A stretch of 64,000 nt of DNA from Ectobacillus ponti (GCF_024294785.1 NZ_JANCLT010000009.1:102263-166262); one strand, 5' to 3'. Positions 7,581 through 16,401 are shown, counted from the first letter of the stretch. Notes: generated by a model not told the origin, from the sequence alone. Numbers and translations: made by a program.

Positions 7581-9324
7581 TTCAATTACCGTTGATATTA
7601 TTGAGAATGCCCTCAAAAATATCAAAGAGGAAATGGATGTCACTCTGTTTCGTTCCGCTATGTCACCCGTTATCCGGGAACAGCATGACTGCTTTCCGAT
7701 GATTACGGATCCAGAGGGCAAAATGGTTGTGGGGAATTTTGGCTCCCACGTACCTGAAGTTGTGAATCAATTCCCTGAAGGAATTCATGAGGGCGATGTG
7801 ATCTTTTTAAGTGACCCGTACAGCTGCGGCGGCTCCATCTCCCACATTAACGATTGGATGATTATCAACCCAATTTTCTTCCAAAAGCAAATTGTGGGGT
7901 ATGCATCTATGTTTGGACACGTCATGGATGTTGGTGGGCCAGTGCCGTCCAGTATGCCTGTAGCAGCAACTACTATTTTTGGTGAAGGTGTACGTTTTCC
8001 TCCTGTCAAGCTGTTTGAGAAAGGGAAACTAAACGAAGCCATTATTAAGATCATAAAGGCAAACACAAGAACGCCTTTGGAAAACTACAGTGATCTGATG
8101 GCCATTGTTGCCTCCTGCCGCACAGCAGAAAACCGGGTGAAAGAGCTCTGTGAGCGCTTCGGGGCAGAGGCATATCTCGGAGCACTTGATGCGCTGCTGG
8201 AACGGACAAATCGCATGATGCGGCAGCTTATCGTGAATTTCCTTCCTGAGGAGCCTGTATCCTTTGCGGACTACATTGATGACGATGGCTTGGGAAATGG
8301 TCCGTTTAAAATGAACCTGACCATCTGGCGGGAAGGGGACCAAGCGTACTTTGACTGGACAGGAACAGATAAGCAATCCCCTGGTCCAATCAATTATTAC
8401 CTCAGTGATTCCATGTTCAAGATGTTCATTGGTTCATTCTTAATATCAGTCTTTGACCCTGCCATTATGTTCAACGACGGGTTTTATGATGTACTGCACA
8501 TAAAAACCCCGGAAGAAAGCTTGCTGAGACCGAAGTTTCCAGCCGCGTTAGGGTGTCGGACACATGCGTTAAGCCGTCTGTTTGACGTACTGAGTGGAGC
8601 CCTTTCTATTAAGACACCACAAAACAGCCCTGCGGCAGGCTACGGTACAAGTCCATATTTCATCTACTCCGGGCATGATCAGGAAGGCCGCTACTTCAAC
8701 CTCATGGAGGTCATGTACGGAGGTCTGCCAGGCAGACCAATTGGAGACGGTTTGGATGGACACTCCTGGTGGCCGGCTTTTGTTAACATTCCGACGGAAT
8801 ACCTGGAAACCTACTATCCATTGCGTGTGGAGCTCTACGAGACAGGCATGGACTCCGGCGGGGCAGGCTTCCATCGTGGTGGTAATTGCAATAGAAAGCT
8901 GTATACTTGTCTCGCAGCAGGGACTGTGTCCATCCATGATGATCGTTCGTCCATCCAACCGTGGGGTATTAATGGAGGGGAGCCGGGCTCTTCATCTCAC
9001 AAAACCCTCATCAAAAAGGATGGGACTAGAATCGAACTTCCTTCCAAAATTGACAATGTAGTTGTGGAAGAAGGAGATCAAATTTTGTTTGTGACTGCCG
9101 GAAGCGGCGGTTGGGGTGACCCGCTTGAACGTGATCCGCAAAAGGTGCTTTTGGATGTGGACAGAGGGCTGGTAAGCGCAGAAAAAGCTCTACATTCCTA
9201 TGGGGTTGTCACAGGCCAAACTGGAGAAATTGACGAGCAAAAAACAACTGAAATGCGTGCAAAGCTGGCGGCAGAAAGAGGAGAATTGAAGTCATTCCAT
9301 TTTGGAAATCGTGTGTTTGCTTAA
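7567..9324 (+). CDS. hyuB: Hydantoinase/oxoprolinase subunit B
   Basis: A 585-residue HyuB-type protein. The N-terminus (VDIIENALKNIKEEMDVTLFRSAMSP) and the HINDW, FGHVMDVGG and SAGYGTSP segments are typical of the family, as is the C-terminal GSGGWGDPLERDP. With HyuA it should form the ring-opening amidohydrolase; the B subunit contributes most of the substrate site. The ATG follows GGAGGGATCGG and lies inside the end of hyuA. A strong terminator follows, so amidase-hyuA-hyuB is one transcript and the CoA-transferase has its own start or depends on read-through. Confidence 0.9.
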   Translation: MKKIDSITVDIIENALKNIKEEMDVTLFRSAMSPVIREQHDCFPMITDPEGKMVVGNFGSHVPEVVNQFPEGIHEGDVIFLSDPYSCGGSISHINDWMIINPIFFQKQIVGYASMFGHVMDVGGPVPSSMPVAATTIFGEGVRFPPVKLFEKGKLNEAIIKIIKANTRTPLENYSDLMAIVASCRTAENRVKELCERFGAEAYLGALDALLERTNRMMRQLIVNFLPEEPVSFADYIDDDGLGNGPFKMNLTIWREGDQAYFDWTGTDKQSPGPINYYLSDSMFKMFIGSFLISVFDPAIMFNDGFYDVLHIKTPEESLLRPKFPAALGCRTHALSRLFDVLSGALSIKTPQNSPAAGYGTSPYFIYSGHDQEGRYFNLMEVMYGGLPGRPIGDGLDGHSWWPAFVNIPTEYLETYYPLRVELYETGMDSGGAGFHRGGNCNRKLYTCLAAGTVSIHDDRSSIQPWGINGGEPGSSSHKTLIKKDGTRIELPSKIDNVVVEEGDQILFVTAGSGGWGDPLERDPQKVLLDVDRGLVSAEKALHSYGVVTGQTGEIDEQKTTEMRAKLAAERGELKSFHFGNRVFA

Positions 9325-9341
9325 TTTCTTTGCGCCGTTTC

Positions 9342-9378
9342 AGCAGCCTTGCCAAGCTATCTTGGCAAGGCTGCTTTT
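9342..9378 (+). terminator. Terminator after hyuB
   Basis: A perfect 15-bp stem (AGCAGCCTTGCCAAG and its complement) with a 4-base loop, followed by TTT. It separates hyuB from the CoA-transferase gene. Confidence 0.85.
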
Positions 9379-9513
9379 ACAGAAGAAAAGGTGCAGTCCT
9401 GTCGGGATTGTTTGGTTTCCATATATCCCCTGCTATTTGAAATTTATAAAGATAATGTCTTGTGCCATTCGTAGATACTGCTGTTTCAATATAAGAGATT
9501 GGGAGGAATATAT

Positions 9514-10716
9514 ATGACTCAAGAGCGTCTCCCTTTACAGGGAATTCGTGTTTTAGAGCTAGGGACACTCCTGGCTGGTCCGTTCTCAGGAAGGCTGCTT
9601 GCTGATTTTGGTGCTGAGGTCATTAAGATTGAGCCGCCTGATAAACCGGACCCTATGCGAAAATGGGGGAAGCAAGTAGAGGAACAAGGGTTATGGTGGC
9701 CAATTCAATCGCGAAACAAGAAATCCATTACTCTTAATTTACGGGAAGAAGAAGGGCAAAGAATGTTTAAAGAATTGGCGGCGAAAAGTGATATCATTAT
9801 TGAAAACTTCCGGCCGGGCACCATGGAAAAGTGGAACCTGTCATATGAAGAGTTGGCAGCCGTAAACGAGAAGTTAATTATGGTCAGAACCTCTGGGTTT
9901 GGCCAGACGGGCCCCTATAAAAACAGAGCTGGTTTTGGAAGCGTTGGGGAGGCAATGGGTGGGCTTCGTTATGTAACCGGCTTTCCGGACCGTGCGCCCT
10001 CACGAATTGGAATTTCTATTGGAGACACATTAGCCGCATTATTTGCCACCATCGGCTGTCTGACAGCACTGCAGGAGCGAAATCATTCAGGAAAAGGGCA
10101 AGTAGTGGATACTGCACTATACGAGGCGGTATTTGCCGTAATGGAAAGCATTATTCCGGACTACATGCTTGCCGGATACATTCGTGAGAGAATGGGAAAC
10201 ATCTTGCCGGGTGTTGCACCCTCTAATATATACTTTACAAAAGATAAGACCTACGTAGTCATTGGAGCAAATGCGGATGGTGTCTTTAAACGTCTATGTC
10301 AAGCGATGGAGAAGCCGGAACTGGCGGAACATCCTAACTACGCAACCCACACGGCACGTGGTGAAAACATGAAGGCTTTAGATGCCCTGATTGAAGAGTG
10401 GACAAAGACATTGCCGGCAAAAGAGTGCCTGGCAAGATTAGAAGACTTTGGCGTTCCATCCGGGCTTATTTATTCCGCAAAGGACATTTTGGAAGACCCG
10501 CACTATCAAGAAAGAGAAATGATTATTAAAGTAGAGCATCCCACATTAGGAGAGTTTCCAATGCCTGGAGTTGTACCAAAGCTCAGCAGAACACCAGGTA
10601 GAGTAAGCCAGCCTGGCCCTGAAAAAATGGGAAAGCACAATGAAGAGATTTATGGTGAATTGCTCCAAACATCTCATCATGAGCTTACTCGCTTAAAGGA
10701 AGACGGCATCATCTAA
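9514..10716 (+). CDS. CaiB/BaiF family (class III) CoA-transferase
   Basis: A 400-residue family III CoA-transferase. GIRVLELGTLLAGPFSGRLLADFGAEVIKIEPP is split here as the N-terminal CoA-binding region; ENFRPGTMEKW, the Asp-containing GKGQVVDTALYEAVFA segment and the C-terminal DILEDPHYQERE are further marks. It moves CoA between a dicarboxylic or hydroxy acid and a donor such as succinyl-CoA. The ATG at 9514 follows GGGAGGA at 9501-9507. Human and bacterial relatives activate glutarate and 3-hydroxy-3-methylglutarate, so pairing with the HMG-CoA-lyase-like enzyme across the control region makes a plausible activation-then-cleavage sequence. This is inference from context. Confidence 0.88.
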   Translation: MTQERLPLQGIRVLELGTLLAGPFSGRLLADFGAEVIKIEPPDKPDPMRKWGKQVEEQGLWWPIQSRNKKSITLNLREEEGQRMFKELAAKSDIIIENFRPGTMEKWNLSYEELAAVNEKLIMVRTSGFGQTGPYKNRAGFGSVGEAMGGLRYVTGFPDRAPSRIGISIGDTLAALFATIGCLTALQERNHSGKGQVVDTALYEAVFAVMESIIPDYMLAGYIRERMGNILPGVAPSNIYFTKDKTYVVIGANADGVFKRLCQAMEKPELAEHPNYATHTARGENMKALDALIEEWTKTLPAKECLARLEDFGVPSGLIYSAKDILEDPHYQEREMIIKVEHPTLGEFPMPGVVPKLSRTPGRVSQPGPEKMGKHNEEIYGELLQTSHHELTRLKEDGII

Positions 10717-10789
10717 TGGGAGCTGTTTCCTGGTACTTGGAAGATGACAGAAAGTCTGAATAGTCTTACCCCCCTAATGTTTTATCTTG

Positions 10790-10822
10790 AACAGTCCTGT
10801 GGCTTTGCTAGGGACTGTTTTC
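10790..10822 (+). terminator. Terminator after the CoA-transferase gene
   Basis: ACAGTCC and GGACTGT form a stem around a 14-base loop, followed by TTTTCTGTT. Confidence 0.75.
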
Positions 10823-11002
10823 TGTTATAGTGTATGTCTTGTAAGCAAGAAGATATTTTTTGATGCTGTGTCTACAAACTGTTAGGGCAGACGAAACTGA
10901 TTTTTGTGACCTGTCTAAGGGAGTAAACAATTTCTGTGCAAAATACACTTGTCATTTCGACAAAAAGTTGCCATAGGTAACTTGGAATGGTCTAAAAAAG
11001 GC

Positions 11003-11116
11003 CTAAAACCCCGCGTAACCATGTAATCTTATTAAGATGGCAGCCTTATTGCCAGCTTCTTTTTCTTCTTGTACAACTTGCAATTTAAACTCTTTGGAAT
11101 ACTTGCTTTTTCTCAT
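11003..11116 (-). pseudogene. Remnant of an IS3-family orfA transposase
   Basis: Reading leftward from 11116, the frame begins MRKSKYSKEFKLQVVQE, which is the standard start of the IS3/IS150 OrfA helix-turn-helix protein. It continues GNKAAI and reaches a TAG after only 37 codons, where the family has about 100 or more. The sequence after residue 20 has lost the usual conserved second half, which points to internal deletion. No orfB is present. Confidence 0.7.
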
Positions 11117-11169
11117 GAAAAATCCCCCTGTAACTCGTTACTCTAAGTACAAGAAATCCTGCCTTAGAG

Positions 11170-11190
11170 TGTCTAAGTTCATTTGGGGGC
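11170..11190. repeat. IS3-family terminal sequence remnant
   Basis: TGTCTAAGTTCATTTGGGGGC lies just upstream of the orfA remnant, where the left end of the element is expected. It resembles the reverse complement of the IS end at 44139-44164 (both contain GTGTCTAA and TTTGGGGGC or TTTTGGGGGC). Confidence 0.5.
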
Positions 11191-11321
11191 TAAAAAGAGG
11201 AAACTGCCATCGTGAAGAGATTAGAATGGAGAGGGATCCGAAGAAACACCCTTTCTGTCTCAGACAGTGTATGAGAGTACTACATTTCGTCAATATGCAG
11301 GACCTCTTGCATTCCGGTCCC

Positions 11322-11393
11322 TGGCATAAGCCCCGCCTGCGCTATATGCCGTTGATGGCCACACATGCCATCCAACCCATTTCTTATTATAAT
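11322..11393. repeat. 72-bp imperfect repeat, copy A
   Basis: Aligns without gaps to 13389-13460 with 13 differences in 72 positions by hand count. The central GATGGCCACACATGCCATCC core is identical. The two copies are in the same orientation and flank the photolyase gene. Confidence 0.75.
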
Positions 11394-11408
11394 TGAAAGC
11401 GTTTACAA
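11393..11408. promoter_or_regulatory. cre-like catabolite-control site
   Basis: TTGAAAGCGTTTACAA (reverse complement TTGTAAACGCTTTCAA) agrees with the Bacillus CcpA consensus WTGNAANCGNWNNCW. It directly abuts repeat copy A and lies about 270 bp before the photolyase gene, so the gene it once controlled may be gone. Confidence 0.5.
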
Positions 11409-11680
11409 TGAATAGCTTATTCATTCGTCAAATCCTGGCAACAGGTTGTCGAATGCTGATGAGCCCTGTTTCTTCTCATTTTCCACCCGCTTTTGGACTG
11501 AACACCGCCAGGACTGCGAAGTGATAGACAGGCTGCTGCCGCAGTTTGTTTCGCAGGGGGGATTTTTGTATGATAAGAAAGTATACATAGGCAATTGGGG
11601 GCGTTTCCCTCATTCTGCGGCTGCTGAAGGAATTCCGCCGCAAGAGCATCAGCCGGACATTTTAGCGAGGAGAGGATTTC

Positions 11681-13177
11681 ATGGATTGTACGATCGTCTG
11701 GTTCCGCCGTGATTTGCGCGTTCACGATCATGAGCCGCTGCTTCAGGCTGCCGCATCCGGCCTGCCTGTGTTAGGGCTGTACTGCTTTGACACGCGTGAT
11801 GATGAGACAACTTCATTCGGCTTTTCAAAAACAGGGCCGCACCGCGCCCGCTTTATTCGGGAAAGTGTCGCAGATCTGCGGGGCAAATTAAAAGAGCTTG
11901 GAACCAAGCTGCTCATCCGCAGCGGCAAGCCGGAGGACGTGCTGGCAGAGCTGGCACGGAATCTATCTGTTCATGCCGTGTATTATCACCGTGAGCTCGG
12001 CAGCGAGGAAGAGGAAGTGGAGCGCCGCATGCAAAAGGCTTGTCCCGGCATTTCCTTTCACGCCTATACCGGCCACAATCTCATTCATCCAGATGACCTG
12101 CCGTTCCCGATAGCTGAACTTCCGGATGTCTTCTCGCAGTTTCGCAAACGTGTGGAACAGCAGCTGTCCGTCCGTCCGCTTCAGCCTGCCCCGGCACAGT
12201 TGAACACGCTGGATGTGGAAGAAGGAGAGCTGCCTCCAGCACCGGCTGTACCCGGCAAAACTGCTTTTTTGGGCGGAGAATCCGAAGGGATGCACCGGCT
12301 CCAGCACTATTTCTTTGACATCGATGGTCTGCGCACCTACAAGGATACCCGTGATGGCATGCTCGAGCGCGACCATTCCTCCAAGTTTTCACCGTATCTT
12401 GCGCTGGGCTGCCTGTCCCCCCGCTATATTTATTGGAACATTAAGCGCTGCGAACAGGAACGGGTTGCGAATGAATCGACATACTGGCTCTTCTTTGAGC
12501 TCTTATGGCGCGACTATTTTTGGCTCGTGCATGCCAAATTTGGCAATCGCCTGTTTCTTCCGGGTGGGCTCTTTGGCCTTTCCATTGCCTGGTCCCGTGA
12601 CCCTGGGCCCGTGCAGACATGGGTGAACGGGGAAACCGGCTACCCGCTTGTCGACGCCAATATGAAGGAGCTGCAGCAAACTGGCTGGATGTCCAACCGC
12701 GGCCGGCAAAATGTCGCCAGCTTCCTCGTGAAAAATCTTGGTGTTGACTGGCGCATCGGGGCAGAGTGGTTTGAGTCCAGCCTGCTTGACTACGATGTAT
12801 CGAGCAACTATGCGAACTGGTGCTACAGCGCGGGTGTCGGAAACGATTCGCGGGTATTCCGCGTGTTCAACGTTACGAAGCAGGGGAAGGACTACGACCC
12901 GAGCGGCCGGTATGCAAAGAAGTGGCTGCCGGTGCTGGAGCACGTCCCGGGACGTCTCGTGTATGAGGTGCCTTCCTTTTCAGAGGCGGAGCGGGTGGAG
13001 CATGGTATTGAGACATACCCAAGACCAATGGTGAATCTCTTCTCGTCGGCAGAAACGCAGAAGCAGAAGTATGAGATGGCTGTGCGGCAGGCGAAAAGTG
13101 GTGAGCAGAAGCGCCGGGAGACCGCCAGGAAGAAGCCGAAACGCGAGAAGCGCGGGTCCTGGGAGGATGATTACTGA
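11681..13177 (+). CDS. DASH-type cryptochrome/DNA photolyase
   Basis: A 498-residue blue-light flavoprotein. The N-terminal photolyase domain starts VWFRRDLRVHDHEPL and has the antenna-binding fold. The C-terminal FAD domain has KFSPYLALGCLSPRYIY, WLFFELLWRDYFW, MSNRGRQNVASFLVKNLGVDWR and YANWCYSAGVGNDSR followed by FNVTKQGKDYDPSGRYAKKWLP; this last block is characteristic of the CRY-DASH subgroup, which repairs cyclobutane dimers mainly in single-stranded DNA. The ATG follows GAGGAGAGG. The last 40 residues are strongly basic (KRRETARKKPKREKR), a possible nucleic-acid-binding tail. It stands alone with its own terminator. Confidence 0.9.
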   Translation: MDCTIVWFRRDLRVHDHEPLLQAAASGLPVLGLYCFDTRDDETTSFGFSKTGPHRARFIRESVADLRGKLKELGTKLLIRSGKPEDVLAELARNLSVHAVYYHRELGSEEEEVERRMQKACPGISFHAYTGHNLIHPDDLPFPIAELPDVFSQFRKRVEQQLSVRPLQPAPAQLNTLDVEEGELPPAPAVPGKTAFLGGESEGMHRLQHYFFDIDGLRTYKDTRDGMLERDHSSKFSPYLALGCLSPRYIYWNIKRCEQERVANESTYWLFFELLWRDYFWLVHAKFGNRLFLPGGLFGLSIAWSRDPGPVQTWVNGETGYPLVDANMKELQQTGWMSNRGRQNVASFLVKNLGVDWRIGAEWFESSLLDYDVSSNYANWCYSAGVGNDSRVFRVFNVTKQGKDYDPSGRYAKKWLPVLEHVPGRLVYEVPSFSEAERVEHGIETYPRPMVNLFSSAETQKQKYEMAVRQAKSGEQKRRETARKKPKREKRGSWEDDY

Positions 13178-13201
13178 AGAGTGGGCATCGCAAAAGTCAA
13201 G

Positions 13202-13240
13202 AAGGCCGCGCATCGTGATTACACAATGCGCGGCCTTTTA
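13202..13240 (+). terminator. Terminator after the photolyase gene
   Basis: AAGGCCGCGCAT pairs perfectly with ATGCGCGGCCTT around a 12-base loop, followed by TTTTA. Confidence 0.85.
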
Positions 13241-13731
13241 TATGCGTGCATACACGCGATTATACAGGACAGGACAATATCATATACAAGAATAGTCTCC
13301 GCTCCGGATTTCCACTCGGCAGATTCTAAAACTAATTACATACATTTTTATGCAAAATATATACACAATAAATAAAATCCTATCCTCTTGGTATCAGCCC
13401 CACCTACGCTCTATACCTTTGATGGCCACACATGCCATCCGACCCACTATCTATTATAACAGAGTTTTCTTGCGAAATAATTAATAAATATTCTAAAGCG
13501 GAAGTTTTTCATGCAAAGAAGAACAAAATGCTGGAACTGGTAAAAGTCTTCAAAGGAGAGAGCTGTACCCCATTCAGAGACAAGCATAGAAAAAAGTGGG
13601 GAGAACTCATAAAGTAGGATAATAGGCTGATTCCTCTTGTTGAAAATCGACGCCGAAGCTCATGGTCCAATCATTTGCCAAATGGTATAATAAGGGGATA
13701 CTTGTACGATGCAAAGAGGGGAACTTAGTGT
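13241..13731. other. Non-coding region with repeat copy B
   Basis: Holds the second 72-bp repeat (13389-13460) and an AT-rich stretch. A short open frame after the repeat has no ribosome site and is not called. A TATAAT at 13686-13691 with a poor -35 is the likely promoter of the following GNAT gene. Confidence 0.5.
13389..13460. repeat. 72-bp imperfect repeat, copy B
   Basis: The partner of 11322-11393, about 82% identical by hand alignment, ending in a TATTATAA-type AT stretch in both copies. In one forward frame both copies encode a similar short tail, APP(A/T)LY and DGHTCHPTH, ending in TAA, so a decayed coding origin is possible. Confidence 0.75.
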
Positions 13732-14169
13732 ATGGAAATCAGAAAACCGAACGAGCTGGAATATGAAAAGATTGTATCGTTTTCGCCACAAGCCATATTT
13801 GATGGGACATTGGGTGAGGTAAAACCATCAGACGAAAAAGTAAAACAGCTGATCGAACCGCTGTTGCAGAAAGGAAGCTATTATCTGATCGCTTCTGAAA
13901 ACGGCCAGCTGCTGGGTTGGATTCTGATGGGAAGAAGCAAGGACTCATTTACTGAAAAGAAGTGCGGGTTTATATATGAATTGTTTGTGTTGGAGGAATG
14001 GAGGGGAAATGGAATTGCAAAACGTTTGATGGAGAGCGGCATGGAACATCTGAAGCAGGATGGATATTCGGAGGTTCGTTTAAGCGTATATGCAGGAAAT
14101 CAAGCGATTAAGCTGTATGAGAAATTAGGATTCACAGATAGAACCATTACGATGAGTATGCTTATTTAA
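13732..14169 (+). CDS. GNAT-family N-acetyltransferase
   Basis: A 145-residue protein with the GNAT acetyl-CoA loop in motif A (LFVLEEWRGNGIAKRLMESGMEHL) and the C-terminal motif B AIKLYEKLGFTDR. The substrate cannot be read from the sequence. The ATG follows AGAGGGG. It is monocistronic, bounded by a terminator at 14181. Confidence 0.85.
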   Translation: MEIRKPNELEYEKIVSFSPQAIFDGTLGEVKPSDEKVKQLIEPLLQKGSYYLIASENGQLLGWILMGRSKDSFTEKKCGFIYELFVLEEWRGNGIAKRLMESGMEHLKQDGYSEVRLSVYAGNQAIKLYEKLGFTDRTITMSMLI

Positions 14170-14180
14170 ATGAGGAACGG

Positions 14181-14212
14181 GGGGAGAAGCAAAGGAGCTT
14201 CTCCCTTGCTTT
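14181..14212 (+). terminator. Terminator after the GNAT gene
   Basis: GGGAGAAGC and GCTTCTCCC form a 9-bp stem with a 6-base loop, followed by a T-rich tail. Confidence 0.75.
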
Positions 14213-14368
14213 GTGTTATACAGATATTGTAAGTGGCGGAGGTCCGGAGCACAGAGAAGTCGTCTGTGAAGCAGAGGGAGACGTCAAAAGTGCAGGAGTG
14301 TTTGCTATTTAAGGATGTTTTTTTGGTCTCCCGAATGTTAAATTATATAAGGGCAAGGATTTACTTGC

Positions 14369-14374
14369 TATAAT
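14369..14374 (+). promoter_or_regulatory. Probable -10 element for menA
   Basis: A consensus TATAAT about 70 bp before the menA start. The corresponding -35 region (around 14346) is a poor match, so the promoter is only partly supported. Confidence 0.4.
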
Positions 14375-14429
14375 GTATCATGTAAAAGAAGCAGACAGAG
14401 AGAATGCTTCTGGAGATTAATACGGGGAG

Positions 14430-15353
14430 ATGAAACGGTTGATGGGGAATACACAAAAAATCAGTTCCGCGAAATTGATGTGGAAAATGACGCGGCCTCA
14501 TACATTAACGGCGACGTTCGCGCCTGTCATATTAGGGACAGTTGCCGCGCTTTATGAAACCAAGATTCATTGGCTTCTTTTTGCTGCGATGATGCTTGCA
14601 TGCTTAGCATTGCAAATCGCAACGAATTTATTCAATGAGTATTATGATTTTAAACGCGGGCTGGATACGGCTGATTCTGTCGGCATCGGCGGCGGCATCG
14701 TCCGCCATGGCCTGAAGCCTCAAAATGTGCTGGCTGTTGCGGTCTTATTGTACGTCCTGGCAGCGTGCATCGGCGTGTATATTTGCATGAACAGCAGCTG
14801 GTGGCTGGTGGTTATCGGTTTGGCCGGAATGGCAATCGGTTATTTGTACACAGGCGGCCCGCTCCCGATTGCGTATACGCCGCTTGGGGAGCTGTTCTCC
14901 GGATTGTCCATGGGCACAGGCTTTGTCCTGATTGCGTTCTTTATTCAAACGCATACGCTGACGGTTCAAAGCATCCTGATTTCCATTCCGATCGGGATTT
15001 TGGTCGGGGCCATTAATATGTCCAATAACATCCGGGATATTGAGGAGGACACAAAGGGCGGCAGAAAAACGCTGGCGATTCTCCTTGGAAGAGAGAAGGC
15101 AGTGACAGCCCTGGCAATTTTCTTTGTCATTTCCTACTTGTGGATTGTGGCGATTGTCTTGATGGGATACATCACGCCTTGGTCTCTAGTGATGTTCCTT
15201 GGCTTGAAAAAGCCGATTTCCGCGATTCAGGGCTTTCGAAAAGGGGCAAAGGAACCTCAATATATGCGCATTGCCATGAAATCCACCGCCATCACCAATA
15301 CACTGTTTGCTTTCCTGTTATCAGCAGGATTGCTGATCAATTACCTGTTTTAA
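14430..15353 (+). CDS. menA: 1,4-dihydroxy-2-naphthoate prenyltransferase
   Basis: A UbiA-superfamily membrane prenyltransferase of about 307 residues with eight or nine hydrophobic segments. The first Asp-rich motif is NLFNEYYDFKRGLDTADSV and the second NNIRDIEEDTKGGRKTLAI; both bind the Mg-diphosphate of the polyprenyl donor. The whole chain strongly resembles Bacillus MenA (TRPHTLTA, YLYTGGPLPIAYTPLGELFSG), which makes demethylmenaquinone from DHNA. The start is uncertain: ATG at 14430 lies directly against GGGGAG, while ATG at 14442 has it 12 bp away. Other men genes are not adjacent, as is usual in Bacillus. A terminator follows at 15362. Confidence 0.93.
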   Translation: MKRLMGNTQKISSAKLMWKMTRPHTLTATFAPVILGTVAALYETKIHWLLFAAMMLACLALQIATNLFNEYYDFKRGLDTADSVGIGGGIVRHGLKPQNVLAVAVLLYVLAACIGVYICMNSSWWLVVIGLAGMAIGYLYTGGPLPIAYTPLGELFSGLSMGTGFVLIAFFIQTHTLTVQSILISIPIGILVGAINMSNNIRDIEEDTKGGRKTLAILLGREKAVTALAIFFVISYLWIVAIVLMGYITPWSLVMFLGLKKPISAIQGFRKGAKEPQYMRIAMKSTAITNTLFAFLLSAGLLINYLF

Positions 15354-15361
15354 ACAGGCAG

Positions 15362-15393
15362 GCATCCCCGAACGCACAGGGGATGCTTTTTTT
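15362..15393 (+). terminator. Terminator after menA
   Basis: GCATCCCC and GGGGATGC with a 9-base loop, then seven T. Confidence 0.9.
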
Positions 15394-15552
15394 GTGCAGC
15401 AGACATGCGTGGACTTTCTGGACAAATATGGTTTATCATAGAGGGAAGACTGCATCTTGGCGGGGCTTGTGAAGCCAGGGTGTTCATCAGGAAGCTGTTC
15501 CGCCCGCAAAGGGAGGAGCTGTGCAAAATCTAAAGAGAAGGTTGGATGCAGA

Positions 15553-16329
15553 ATGGAACGAAGTGTTATCTTTTTCGATATAGACGGGACGCTGCTGACC
15601 CATGAGAAAACGCTGCCCGCTTCCACGAAGGAAGCCATTTTTCAGCTGAAGGAGCTTGGCCATGAGGTCGCGATTGCGACAGGCCGTGCGCCGTTCATGT
15701 TCAAGGAGCTGCGCGAGGAATTGGGCATCCGCACGTTCGTCAGCTATAATGGCCAGTATGTGGTGCTGGACGGAGAGGTTTTATATACAAATCCGCTGGA
15801 CATTCCGGCGTTGGAGGAGCTGACAGAACGGGCACTCGGCAACGAGCATCCGGTTGTGTTCATGGACCATGAGGACATGAAGGCGAATGTGCCGGAGCAT
15901 GACTATATTAAGGAGAGCATTGCGACGTTAAAAATCAAGCAGTTCCCGCTGCACGACCCGCACTATTACAAGGGGCGCGAGCTGTATCAGTCGCTTCTGT
16001 TCTGTCCGGAGGGCGAGGAAAAGCAGTATGAGCAGGACTTCCTTGCATTCGACTTTATCCGGTGGCATCCGGTATCGGTGGATGTGCTGCCAAAGGGCGG
16101 CTCGAAGGCAAAAGGTGTCGAGAAAATCGCGGCGGCGCTCGGCTTTCCGCCGGAGCGGCAGTATGCCTTTGGCGACGGGCTGAACGATATTGAAATGCTG
16201 ATGAGCGTGCAAAACAGCGTGGCCATGGGCAATGCCGAGGAAACCGTGAAGGCTGTGGCCAAGTATGTGACGAAGTCGGTGGAAGAGGACGGCATCGTGC
16301 ACGGCTTGAAGCTGGCAGGGCTGTTGTAA
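15553..16329 (+). CDS. Cof-type HAD-IIB phosphatase
   Basis: A 258-residue haloacid-dehalogenase hydrolase. Motif I is FFDIDGTLLTHEKT with the nucleophilic Asp and acid/base Asp; motif II is IATGRAP; motif III Lys lies in LPKGGSKAKGVEK; motif IV is GDGLNDIEML. The C2B cap between motifs II and III fits the Cof/YkrA group, which dephosphorylates sugar phosphates or flavin and pyridoxal cofactors. An in-frame TTG at 15457 lies too far upstream and has no good ribosome site; the ATG at 15553 follows GAGAAGG. It is followed closely by the YitT-like gene, possibly in one transcript. Confidence 0.88.
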   Translation: MERSVIFFDIDGTLLTHEKTLPASTKEAIFQLKELGHEVAIATGRAPFMFKELREELGIRTFVSYNGQYVVLDGEVLYTNPLDIPALEELTERALGNEHPVVFMDHEDMKANVPEHDYIKESIATLKIKQFPLHDPHYYKGRELYQSLLFCPEGEEKQYEQDFLAFDFIRWHPVSVDVLPKGGSKAKGVEKIAAALGFPPERQYAFGDGLNDIEMLMSVQNSVAMGNAEETVKAVAKYVTKSVEEDGIVHGLKLAGLL

Positions 16330-16401
16330 GCCGAAAAGGGAGAGGGCAAAGTCAGCATGTGCAGAATTGTACAAATGACGTAGCTGAAAGTGAGGAGTAA
16401 A

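Larger units (their letters stand above)
10823..11680. other. Scarred intergenic region before the photolyase gene
   Basis: No intact gene is seen. The stretch holds an IS3-family orfA remnant with a nearby IS end, the first copy of a 72-bp repeat and a cre-like site, each listed separately. The remainder shows no coding pattern on either strand. Confidence 0.6.

Noticed and set aside
11037-11396. A 119-codon plus-strand frame across the IS3 scar and repeat copy A
   Set aside because: It is antisense to the orfA remnant in its first part and changes character across the repeat; the start lacks a ribosome site.
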